NCBI RefSeq assembly: GCF_000263195.1
Contig: NC_018743.1
Span: 1-58,952 of the forward strand
Length of the DNA stretch: 58,952 nucleotides
Origin: Emticicia oligotrophica DSM 17448
Lineage (GTDB): Bacteria; Bacteroidota; Bacteroidia; Cytophagales; Spirosomataceae
Reading direction: 5' to 3'
Shown here: one piece after another, positions 17,456 to 24,932 of the stretch
Layout of the letters: each line of letters starts with the position of its first letter
Position numbering within the stretch: the stretch's first letter is position 1
Made by a program: the position numbers and the translations under genes
The notes under the pieces: model-generated
Database searches by the model: none
Told to the model about the DNA's origin: nothing
The model's input: the letters and a program-made list of their open reading frames with translations, nothing else

Positions 17456-18106
17456 ATGAAAAGGATCATGTTATTAGTTTTCGTGCTTATTAGTGCTTTT
17501 TCCTACACAAACGCACAAACTTCAAATAATGAAGACTTTATTAAATCAAACAAAATTATTCAATTGTCAGATAAATTAGCGATTTCTAAGCTTATTGAAA
17601 TAAAGAAATCTTCTAAAGCATCACAATTGGTAGCCAACGAACTTTCACGAAAAGGATATACACCAACCGGTGAGGCATTTAGTATTGCGGGAATATATGA
17701 GGGTGAAAAGGTAGAACTAATTGTCATGGATTACCAATCTAAAGACAAAAAAAGTACTGCCGCTCAGTTATATACGAAAAAAGGAGCGAAGACTTACAAT
17801 GCCATAATCGAGTTTAAGGCAGGAGCCGAGCCAGAGAAAGGATACGTTGAACACTTCGTAAACGGTAAGATGCAGTTACAATTGACCCACAGTTGGACAT
17901 CCTGCTTCTTCAACACGATGCTCAATAGATGCGGTACAATAATAGACGCTAATGCTATATGGAAAAATTGTAAAAAATATACACCCTTTAAATTAGGCAA
18001 GTTTATCGACTGCGTTTTCAAGGAAGCAAGAAAACAAGTAGATGGTTGGGTAAGTTGTTTTTGGAATAATCTATGGTCGGTTGCATGGATTTGCATTTGG
18101 CAATAA
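17456..18106 (+). CDS. Secreted protein with Cys/Trp-rich C-terminal tail
   Basis: A 216-aa protein with a clear signal peptide cleaved near TNA-Q (about residue 21). The first mature part (about 22-145) is polar, with the pattern ELSRKGYTPTGEAFSIAGIY and a beta-rich stretch. The last 70 residues hold six cysteines and many tryptophans and end in a hydrophobic WSVAWICIWQ. The layout of leader, charged prodomain and compact Cys-rich tail resembles precursors of secreted bacteriocin-like peptides, but I recognise no family. It is the first gene of the plus-strand set divergent from the sigma/anti-sigma operon and carries the shared GAGTAGGGGA leader motif. Confidence 0.65.
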   Translation: MKRIMLLVFVLISAFSYTNAQTSNNEDFIKSNKIIQLSDKLAISKLIEIKKSSKASQLVANELSRKGYTPTGEAFSIAGIYEGEKVELIVMDYQSKDKKSTAAQLYTKKGAKTYNAIIEFKAGAEPEKGYVEHFVNGKMQLQLTHSWTSCFFNTMLNRCGTIIDANAIWKNCKKYTPFKLGKFIDCVFKEARKQVDGWVSCFWNNLWSVAWICIWQ

Positions 18107-18148
18107 CTCGCGTGTTTTCAGCAGAAATCCCCGAAACGGCTTTGTAGG

Positions 18149-18158
18149 GAGTAGGGGA
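18149..18158 (+). promoter_or_regulatory. Shared upstream motif GAGTAGGGGA, copy 2
   Basis: Second copy of the motif, 28 bases before the 18187 start and followed by AATACTAAATT. Its presence before each of two separate genes suggests that each has its own promoter under common control. Confidence 0.4.
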
Positions 18159-18186
18159 CACTTTTCAATACTAAATTAAATATATC

Positions 18187-18621
18187 ATGAAAAATCACGT
18201 GTTTATATGTCTTTGTTTTACACTGCTTCTGAGTTCATTTGCCTCTAAAGGACAATTATTTATCATAACAAATGGATTCTATGGGTCTGCTCCAAAACCC
18301 AATGATTGTCCTAGTGGAAATGGGTGTTGTGCTACTGATGTTATTCTTTATGAAAAGGAATTAAAAGGCTTGGATTTCACCAATAAAAATATTTATCAAG
18401 TACAGAAACGTGGCCGTAAAATTAGGTTTGTCTTTTTCAAAACTATAAAAGAACCTCAAAACCAAGGTTTCTTTGGTGTGGGCATTGGTGATGTTACTTT
18501 GCCTCAAGGCTTATCGAAAGAGCTAGGTTTAAAGTCTATAAAATTGAAAAAGGGAAATTATAAAGTTCGAAAGAATAAAAATTCAGTATTTGTGGATGTA
18601 CCAATATTTATAGAAAAATAG
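18187..18621 (+). CDS. Small secreted protein, unknown function
   Basis: A 144-aa protein with a signal peptide (cleavage near SKG-Q, about residue 22). The mature N-terminus has a cysteine cluster, CPSGNGCC (about 41-48). The rest is basic and beta-rich, including a G-F-F-G-V-G-I-G-D-V-T-L-P-Q-G stretch. No family is recognised. It is co-directional with the preceding Cys-rich secreted protein and shares its upstream motif, which suggests co-regulation by the divergent sigma factor. Confidence 0.65.
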   Translation: MKNHVFICLCFTLLLSSFASKGQLFIITNGFYGSAPKPNDCPSGNGCCATDVILYEKELKGLDFTNKNIYQVQKRGRKIRFVFFKTIKEPQNQGFFGVGIGDVTLPQGLSKELGLKSIKLKKGNYKVRKNKNSVFVDVPIFIEK

Positions 18622-18931
18622 CAATTTAGTTTTGTCTATAATCTTTTTAGAACGGAACCTTAAAAATAAGTCAATTGGGTTAGTAGCACTCAGAGGCAAA
18701 AGATTGATTTAGCTCAACTTTTGTTGGAAAACCCAATTAAACTAAAAAATAAGCTTTACAAGGATACTTCTTTGGAGTTTAAGCGTCTTAAAAACTGGTA
18801 TTCAATAGGTATCTTGTTCGCCTTGATTGTTAGGGTTAGATCATAAAACTCAAACTTTTGGTTTGCTTTTTAACCTTCCAAAATATTCAAATTACCCATT
18901 GATTCATACTTCAAACATTTAATTGTTAAAA
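18622..18931. other. Intergenic region, no complete gene
   Basis: A 310-bp stretch. A start-less open frame of about 60 codons runs to a stop at about 18844-18846 (coding-like KIDLAQLLLENPIKLKNKLY and then a hydrophobic segment). It could be the 3' remnant of a lost gene. Nothing else is recognisable. Confidence 0.4.
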
Positions 18932-19816
18932 ATGAAAAAGACTCTCTTAATCACTATATTTTTTTACCAAATGTTTATGGTAAAGGCTCAAAATCCTAAT
19001 CAAAACAATAGTAATTTTCAAAATGTATTTTCTGATTTTAAACCAGAAATAAGGACTAATTACTTTAGTTTAGGCCAAAGTAAAAAAGCAAAATGGAAAA
19101 TGAGTCTTCAGAATTATCCAAGAGTAGATTTGGGCGAAAAAATGGAAAGTGAATGGTTTTATGTTAATGTAAAGAAATTATCATCGGTAGATACTAAGAA
19201 TTCTCTTCAGCAATTTCAGAAGGTTTTTCTTAACATTGGACACAATCTAAGCCTTGAAAAAAATGTTTATGCTGAGATTGAAGTAATTACCAAATTCGAC
19301 ACAATTTCTTTTGCTCCAATAACAGATATTTTGATTGAAAAAACAAGGTACCCAAACGCAATCAAGGGGGCGGATTTAAAGGCATCACTCGAAAAATCAT
19401 ACCCAGGGATTACGAAGTTTTACCCAAGCATAGTTTTTCAAAAGGATGTAACATCTGACATGAAATTAGAGTATGATAAAATGTATAGAATACACATGGC
19501 AGGTACTAACACCCCACAGAATGATAATCCAAAATTAAAGCTATCAGATATTTCACAAATCAAAGCATTTAGATTTAGGCTGAGAAGAATAGATAAAAAA
19601 CAAGCAGCTAATTACACTAAATCATTTTGGGAAATCAAAACCATTGGGTCTAATTACTTAGTTTTTGATAAAGCCAACAAAGGCAATAATTTGCCAAAAG
19701 AAAAGAAATCTTCTACCAAAACCGTTGAAACGGAAACCTCTGTTACAGAATTGAACAACGATGATTCATTGAATAGTTGTTGCGGTGGGACTTGTCCATT
19801 ACCTCACGGACACTAA
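18932..19816 (+). CDS. Secreted protein of the CHAT locus, unknown function
   Basis: A 294-aa protein with a signal peptide (cleavage near VKA-Q, about residue 20) and a mixed alpha/beta body without a recognised domain. The C-terminus is unusual: after a Ser/Thr/Glu-rich linker it ends in NSCCGGTCPLPHGH, a Cys/His cluster that could bind metal or form a disulfide knot. The ATG at 18932 is preferred over an in-frame TTG nine bases upstream. It lies 51 bp before the TPR-CHAT gene and is probably co-transcribed with it. Confidence 0.68.
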   Translation: MKKTLLITIFFYQMFMVKAQNPNQNNSNFQNVFSDFKPEIRTNYFSLGQSKKAKWKMSLQNYPRVDLGEKMESEWFYVNVKKLSSVDTKNSLQQFQKVFLNIGHNLSLEKNVYAEIEVITKFDTISFAPITDILIEKTRYPNAIKGADLKASLEKSYPGITKFYPSIVFQKDVTSDMKLEYDKMYRIHMAGTNTPQNDNPKLKLSDISQIKAFRFRLRRIDKKQAANYTKSFWEIKTIGSNYLVFDKANKGNNLPKEKKSSTKTVETETSVTELNNDDSLNSCCGGTCPLPHGH

Positions 19817-19867
19817 TTTCTAAAGTTTATTTCCTAAATTAGCATTTTTACGATTTTACTCCTAAAA

Positions 19868-22501
19868 ATGCTAATTTGCTATTATAAATATATTTTGGGG
19901 ACAATTTTCATATTGATTTCTTTTTCCATTTATGCTCAAGAAAAAATGAAAAAAGAACAGGATAAAATTACCAAAATTGCAGTATTCGACGAGCGAAGAA
20001 AAGCATTATTAAGATTCTATAGAGATTGTCTTGAAAATCAAAATTTCGATAAAAATCAAGCTCAAATTGTCGATTTCGTTATTAAAATAAGCACCCAACA
20101 AGAGTTAGAAGGCAACCAAGTTCAAGCATTTTTCCTTGTACAAGATGCTTATCAGAACCTTTCAAAATTTATTACCGACCCTGAATCAAACAAGCAATTA
20201 GTTTACTACCTGTCTTATTATTTGATGTTAGTACATGAGCAGAAGCAAGCCATTAAGCTACTTACGGAAAGTATCCATCCACAAAAAATTACAGCATTAG
20301 ATATCGGAAGTATCATTTTGCTCACCAAGCTCTACAATCAGAGTGGTAGGTTTCAAGAAAGCATTGATTGGAGCGAAAAAGCACTGTTTTTCTTAAATTA
20401 TGATAAAAAAAACAAGAATTTTATAGGTTTAATGACCAATAAAATAAATGCTTATGTTGAGCTCAATAACCATATTGAAGTACTTAAAAATAGTCAAAAA
20501 ATAAGTCAACTGGTGGGAAGTAATCCTTTCTTTTCATCTCATTACTATACAAATTTAGGGTTGTCTTTCAGAAATCAACAAAAATATGATGAAGCGATCA
20601 GGTATTTTTCGAAAAGTAGAAGGTATCAGCAGGATGAAGAAAGCAAATTACTCGTTGATGATTTGAATATTGCAAAAGTGTATCAATTGAAGGGGGCATT
20701 TGAAAAATCTATCAAATTGTGCGATAAAATAATTGAAAACTTAAACAGAATCAATCCTAATTTAAGGTCAATTGAAGTATCAAGCTTGTATCAGACCCAA
20801 GCCAATAATTATTATCAATTGAATGATTTTCTGAAGGGGGAGGCATATCACAGCAAGGCTTTGAGAATTTTGAATTTTAAAGGTACCCTACGGACATTTC
20901 ATGGAAATTATACCTTACTTCTCGACGTAATTTTAGAAAAAGTAAAATATCTAACCAAATTTGGTAAAAACGGTATTACAACCATTTATCAAGCCGATTC
21001 ACTCATTGACATCATGCGGCAAGAACACACCGAACTTGGCTCGAAGCTCTTTTGGCGTGAACACACTCACAACTTTTACGAAAATGCAATCGAAACTTGT
21101 TTTAAGCTTAAAAACCATAACACAGCCTTTTATTTTATGGAGAAAAGTCGAGCAATTTTGCTGCTCGATGCTCTGAAAGATTTAGATGCCAAAAAAATCC
21201 TTTCGGAAGAAAAACTCTCCCAAGAACAAAGCTTACGTTATAAAATCATTGGACTTCAAAATCAACTTGAAAATACGCCCGAAAGTGATAAAAATTATAC
21301 GAAAATATACCAACAACTAATTAATGTCAAAGAAGTGTATAACGGTTTCGTACAATCTTTAGAAAAAACGAACAATGAATATTATCAGTTAAAATATCAG
21401 AATAGATACATTTCATTGTCTTATCTTAGGTCAGGTTTAAAGTCAAATCAATCATTTGTCGAATATTTTGTTGGCGAAAAGGCTGTTTACGCCTTTTTAG
21501 TCACCGCCAAGGATACCCGAATGATTAAAATAAACCTAACTCAATTTCAGTCAATAAGTAAGCAATTTCTGTTACTTTCCGCCAGAAAACCACCCCATAC
21601 TTCCACACAATTACATGAGTTTTATCGCGTAAGCAATCAATTGTATCAATTGATTTTTGCACCACTAAATATTCCTTTAGGCAGGGTGATCATTTCTCAA
21701 GATAACTATTTTTTACCATTTAGTTCGTTGGTTACAAACATCCAGCAGAAAAAGTATTTAATCGAAGATTATGCTTTTAGTTATTCCTACTCGGCAAATA
21801 TTTTATTTAGAGACCGTGTGACCTATCCTTCATTCAATAATAGTCTTCTGGGTTTTGCTCCAGTTCATTTCAATATATCTCATAAGCTTAATTCCTTAGA
21901 TGGCTCCGAAAATGTCTTAAAGGGAATCGAAGAAAAGTATTTTTCTGGAAAAGTATTTTTTGAGCAGCAAGCCACCAAACAAATCTTCATAAAAAATGCC
22001 CCCAATTTCCAAATTATTCAATTATTTACGCACGGAAAAGCTGATACAATAAGTGATAAATCGAAAATTTATTTTTATGATGATGCACTCGATATGCGTG
22101 AGCTATACCAATTAGGAAAACTAAAAGCTGATTTAGTTGTGCTGTCAGCCTGTGAAACAAACCTTGGTAGCAATGCCACAGGTGAAGGCATTATGAGTTT
22201 TGCTCGTGGTTTTGCATATTTAGGCGTACCTTCTACTATTTCAACTCTATGGCGTGTAAACAATCAATCTACCTACCAACTCACAGAAAGTTTTTATAAG
22301 TATCTGGATGATGGTTATGAGAAAGATATTGCCTTGCAGAAGGCTCAACAAGATTATCTAAAAACCTCTGGATATCAATTTCCTTATTACTGGAGTGGAA
22401 TGGTTTTGGTGGGAGATTCAAACAATATGAAAGAATACAGCCATTTTTTCATCCTCATCATAATTATAGTTTTATGCACTTTAATACTTTACTTAACGTG
22501 A
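19868..22501 (+). CDS. Secreted TPR-CHAT (caspase-like) protein with C-terminal anchor
   Basis: An 877-aa protein. A signal peptide (residues about 1-23) is followed by tetratricopeptide repeats (about 60-420, e.g. RNQQKYDEAIRYFSKSRRYQ), a linker with coiled coil (about 425-490) and a CHAT domain (about 570-850). The caspase-type dyad is present: His722 in LFTHGKAD and Cys762 in VVLSACETNLG, followed by the conserved G-E-G-I-M-S-F-A-R-G-F and W-R-V-N. The final 18 residues form a hydrophobic membrane anchor. Signal peptide plus anchor place the predicted protease in the periplasm. CHAT proteases act in conflict and programmed-death pathways in other bacteria, where TPRs sense a trigger. The neighbouring secreted proteins are candidate substrates or partners, by inference only. 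Confidence 0.87.
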   Translation: MLICYYKYILGTIFILISFSIYAQEKMKKEQDKITKIAVFDERRKALLRFYRDCLENQNFDKNQAQIVDFVIKISTQQELEGNQVQAFFLVQDAYQNLSKFITDPESNKQLVYYLSYYLMLVHEQKQAIKLLTESIHPQKITALDIGSIILLTKLYNQSGRFQESIDWSEKALFFLNYDKKNKNFIGLMTNKINAYVELNNHIEVLKNSQKISQLVGSNPFFSSHYYTNLGLSFRNQQKYDEAIRYFSKSRRYQQDEESKLLVDDLNIAKVYQLKGAFEKSIKLCDKIIENLNRINPNLRSIEVSSLYQTQANNYYQLNDFLKGEAYHSKALRILNFKGTLRTFHGNYTLLLDVILEKVKYLTKFGKNGITTIYQADSLIDIMRQEHTELGSKLFWREHTHNFYENAIETCFKLKNHNTAFYFMEKSRAILLLDALKDLDAKKILSEEKLSQEQSLRYKIIGLQNQLENTPESDKNYTKIYQQLINVKEVYNGFVQSLEKTNNEYYQLKYQNRYISLSYLRSGLKSNQSFVEYFVGEKAVYAFLVTAKDTRMIKINLTQFQSISKQFLLLSARKPPHTSTQLHEFYRVSNQLYQLIFAPLNIPLGRVIISQDNYFLPFSSLVTNIQQKKYLIEDYAFSYSYSANILFRDRVTYPSFNNSLLGFAPVHFNISHKLNSLDGSENVLKGIEEKYFSGKVFFEQQATKQIFIKNAPNFQIIQLFTHGKADTISDKSKIYFYDDALDMRELYQLGKLKADLVVLSACETNLGSNATGEGIMSFARGFAYLGVPSTISTLWRVNNQSTYQLTESFYKYLDDGYEKDIALQKAQQDYLKTSGYQFPYYWSGMVLVGDSNNMKEYSHFFILIIIIVLCTLILYLT

Positions 22502-22515
22502 ATTCGGGATTATAA
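22494..22515. repeat. 22-bp motif, copy 1 (possible IS/recombination end)
   Basis: The core GTGAATTCGGGATTATAA spans the stop codon of the CHAT gene. A copy differing at one of 22 positions lies at 58922-58943, in the same orientation, at the very end of the window. It may be the end of an insertion sequence or another mobile element. Confidence 0.45.
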
Positions 22516-22647
22516 GACAAATATAAACTTCTTATAGTCAACAAGTTCTCCTTTTTCACCACTGACAAGGGTCGAACTTTCTATTAAATTCTGAAAATAA
22601 GCTTTATCATTTCCCAAATATTTGTAGCGGTCTTGTTCTTTTTTCAT
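22510..22647 (-). CDS. Possible 45-aa small protein or gene remnant
   Basis: A minus-strand ATG frame encodes MKKEQDRYKYLGNDKAYFQN and then a polar tail ending in a hydrophobic YKKFIFVL. The composition looks protein-like and the frame is clean, but its stop lies within the 22-bp repeated motif. It could be the truncated N-terminus of a larger gene cut by an element. No family is recognised. Confidence 0.3.
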   Translation of the reverse strand: MKKEQDRYKYLGNDKAYFQNLIESSTLVSGEKGELVDYKKFIFVL

Positions 22648-22860
22648 GATATTTATAGTTTATAATGAAGTCAATTGTGCTAAGTTTGCCAAAGAGAAAA
22701 ACATTTTACTTACCCTTCAATTCTAACATAGGTTACTTTGATGAGTAAATTATTGGTATTAACAAACGGTGGGTTAGTGATATTTTTTTCTTCGTAAACT
22801 TATACGCATCTTTTCCCCCAAGAATAGTCCATAAACTTGTCTCATTAATGAAAATTCCAT

Positions 22861-22868
22861 AAATTTGA
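22861..22868 (+). promoter_or_regulatory. Bacteroidota -7 box upstream of the resolvase
   Basis: TAAATTTG fits the TAnnTTTG -7 consensus of Bacteroidota promoters and lies 27 bases before the resolvase ATG, which predicts a short leader. The -33 element is weak (ACTTG about 20 bases upstream). Confidence 0.4.
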
Positions 22869-22895
22869 ATTGAATAAGTTTATGATACAATTAAT

Positions 22896-23507
22896 ATGAT
22901 TTTAGGCTATGCACGGGTGAGCACCAAAGACCAAAATTTGGATTTGCAAATTGAAGCCTTAAAAAAGGCAGGGTGTGAGAAAATTTTTCAAGAAAAAATT
23001 TCTGGATCAACTAAAGAAAGGCCTGAACTAAATAAAATGCTTCAACACCTAAGAGAGGGCGATATCATAGTGGTTTGGAAACTTGACCGTTTGGGAAGAA
23101 GTATAAAAAACATTATTGATTTAGTTTTAGAACTTAATCAGAAGAAAGTTATAATTAAGGGTCTAACTGATGGTGTAGATACCTCAACATCCAACGGACG
23201 ATTATTCTTAAACGTGATGGCATCTTTAGCTGAATATGAAAGAGAACTTATCAGAGAAAGAACCAACGCAGGGCTTTCATCGGCAAGAGCAAGAGGACGA
23301 GTAGGAGGGAGGCCTAAAGGCTTAAAAGCGGAAACTGTGGCTAAGTTGAAAATTTTACGTACATTATATAAAGACACCAACAAACAACCGCGTGAAATTT
23401 ATCAACCATTGGAAATTACCCATGCAAGTTATTATCGATATATAAAATTACTCGATAAATATTCTGATAAGGAACTTGAACAAATGATTTTGAAAAAACG
23501 AAATTAA
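22896..23507 (+). CDS. Serine recombinase (resolvase/invertase family)
   Basis: A 203-aa small serine recombinase. The catalytic N-terminal domain starts MILGYARVSTKDQN with nucleophile Ser9. The conserved V-W-K-L-D-R-L-G-R-S segment and the long E helix L-A-E-Y-E-R-E-L-I-R-E-R-T follow. The C-terminal part (about 140-200) is a helix-turn-helix DNA-binding domain starting at R-V-G-G-R-P-K-G. The length is normal, and all catalytic arginines I can check are present. It probably resolves plasmid multimers or inverts a segment; no crossover site was identified. Its stop codon overlaps the Fic start (TAATG), so the two genes are translationally coupled. Confidence 0.9.
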   Translation: MILGYARVSTKDQNLDLQIEALKKAGCEKIFQEKISGSTKERPELNKMLQHLREGDIIVVWKLDRLGRSIKNIIDLVLELNQKKVIIKGLTDGVDTSTSNGRLFLNVMASLAEYERELIRERTNAGLSSARARGRVGGRPKGLKAETVAKLKILRTLYKDTNKQPREIYQPLEITHASYYRYIKLLDKYSDKELEQMILKKRN

Positions 23508-24331
23508 TGAATGTGATAATGAAAACGGAGTTAGAGAAATTGACACAAGAATATAAAGCATTAAGTCAAAATTATATTGATTTGGAAAGGCTTAATCTAT
23601 ATTTAATCTCCCATCATTCTACTGCTATCGAAGGCAGCACATTAACTGTATTAGAAACTGAAATTTTTCTTGAAAAAGGGTTAACCGCAAAAGGCAAGCC
23701 ATTAGAGCATCATTTAATGGTGAAAGACCATTTTGAATCGCTGGGCTTTATTATTGAATCTGCAAAAGCAAAACAAAAGATTGATACTAAATTCATTCAG
23801 AATATCAATGCTCATATCATGAAAAGTACTGGAACTGTACATAATACTGCATTAGGTACATTTGATTCCTCCAAAGGAGATTTGCGACTTTTAAATGTTC
23901 GAGCAGGAATATCTGGAGAAAGCTATCTAAATTATAATAAAGTACCACAATACCTTAAAAATATGTGTACTGATTTGAATAGTAAAATAAATGAGGTGAA
24001 GACTGTAGAAGAAATTAATGAGTTAGCTTTTTTAGGTCACTATCAGTTAGTAACTATTCATCCATTCGTAGATGGCAATGGGCGGACTTCAAGACTTCTA
24101 ATGAACTACATACAATCTTATCATGAAATGCCCATGACAATTGTCTTTGAAGAAGATAGGCAGGAATATATTGAAAGTTTAATTGAAACAAGAAAAGAGG
24201 GAAACATTCAAATATTTTTAGATTTTATGAAAGGTCAGCACTTAAAGTTTTTGAATGAAGAGATAAAGAAATTACAAAACCTCACACCGCCTAAAAAAGG
24301 GAGTCAAAGAAATATTAGGTTGCTATTTTAA
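23507..24331 (+). CDS. Fic-family AMP-transferase with N-terminal inhibitory motif
   Basis: A 274-aa Fic protein. The catalytic motif HPFVDGNGRTSR (His at residue 185) is complete and matches H-x-F-x-D/E-G-N-G-R. The N-terminal STAIEGS with Glu42 matches the S/T-x-x-x-E-G/N inhibitory helix, so this is a class II Fic protein whose own alpha-inh helix keeps it inactive. Fic enzymes transfer AMP to hydroxyl side chains of target proteins; the target here is unknown. It is coupled to the resolvase by a one-base stop/start overlap. Fic genes next to resolvases occur on mobile DNA, possibly as maintenance modules. An alternative start is the ATG at 23519. Confidence 0.9.
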   Translation: MNVIMKTELEKLTQEYKALSQNYIDLERLNLYLISHHSTAIEGSTLTVLETEIFLEKGLTAKGKPLEHHLMVKDHFESLGFIIESAKAKQKIDTKFIQNINAHIMKSTGTVHNTALGTFDSSKGDLRLLNVRAGISGESYLNYNKVPQYLKNMCTDLNSKINEVKTVEEINELAFLGHYQLVTIHPFVDGNGRTSRLLMNYIQSYHEMPMTIVFEEDRQEYIESLIETRKEGNIQIFLDFMKGQHLKFLNEEIKKLQNLTPPKKGSQRNIRLLF

Positions 24332-24636
24332 TAGCCATTTTGTTTGACACACTTGGGAAAGGACAAAACCATTTTAAAACCACTTGAATATTCATCGTGG
24401 TTTATCGGTCGAACACCCTAAAACTTCATTAAGTTGTATATATATTCCTCTAAAGAAAATTTAGTTTTTTATTCTATCATCTACAGGTCAAATTTATTAC
24501 TAATTTGTTGATCCACATCAGTGCAAACCTCGACTTAGATTAGAAAAATCATTCCTGTTCACCAATTATTTTTTGAGTTCATTACATTAATCAATGATAG
24601 TCCAGAAAACACTTTTATTACATGCCCGTTTTCGTT

Positions 24637-24657
24637 CCATCAGTGGGGCACTGATGG
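24637..24657. repeat. Hairpin CCATCAGTG-ggg-CACTGATGG
   Basis: A perfect 9-bp stem with a 3-base loop. The arm resembles that of the larger hairpin at 24853-24890, which suggests a family of palindromic intergenic repeats. Confidence 0.6.
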
Positions 24658-24852
24658 CATTTGACTATCAAACTCAGACATCTTGCTAATGGTTAAAACT
24701 ACGAGTTCATTCAAATCTTAAAACCTTGCCGAAGAGTGGGAGATACAATAAGTAATCACTCGCTAAGTTCCATCTTCAACTTACAGGATTTTTATGCATA
24801 TAATCCAGTTTTGTTTTTGGTGTTTTTAGATTCTTCCTTTTTGCTTAGACCA

Positions 24853-24890
24853 ATTCCATCAGGGTCTCGTGCCGAAGACCCTGATGGAAT
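24853..24890. terminator. Perfect 15-bp hairpin, likely bidirectional terminator
   Basis: ATTCCATCAGGGTCT (24853-24867) and AGACCCTGATGGAAT (24876-24890) pair without mismatch around an 8-base loop. It lies 42 bases beyond the stop of the minus-strand giant gene, between convergent genes. No long T-run follows directly, so it could instead be a repetitive palindromic element. Confidence 0.55.
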
Positions 24891-24932
24891 GAAAGTTATA
24901 ATTTTCATTAATTAATTGTTAAACGACAAATT

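Larger units (their letters stand above)
24332..24932. other. Convergent intergenic region with two hairpins
   Basis: About 600 bp between the ends of the Fic gene and the minus-strand giant gene, without a credible reading frame. It contains two strong inverted repeats, at 24637-24657 and 24853-24890, that share the CCATCAG-x-G arm sequence. Confidence 0.6.
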
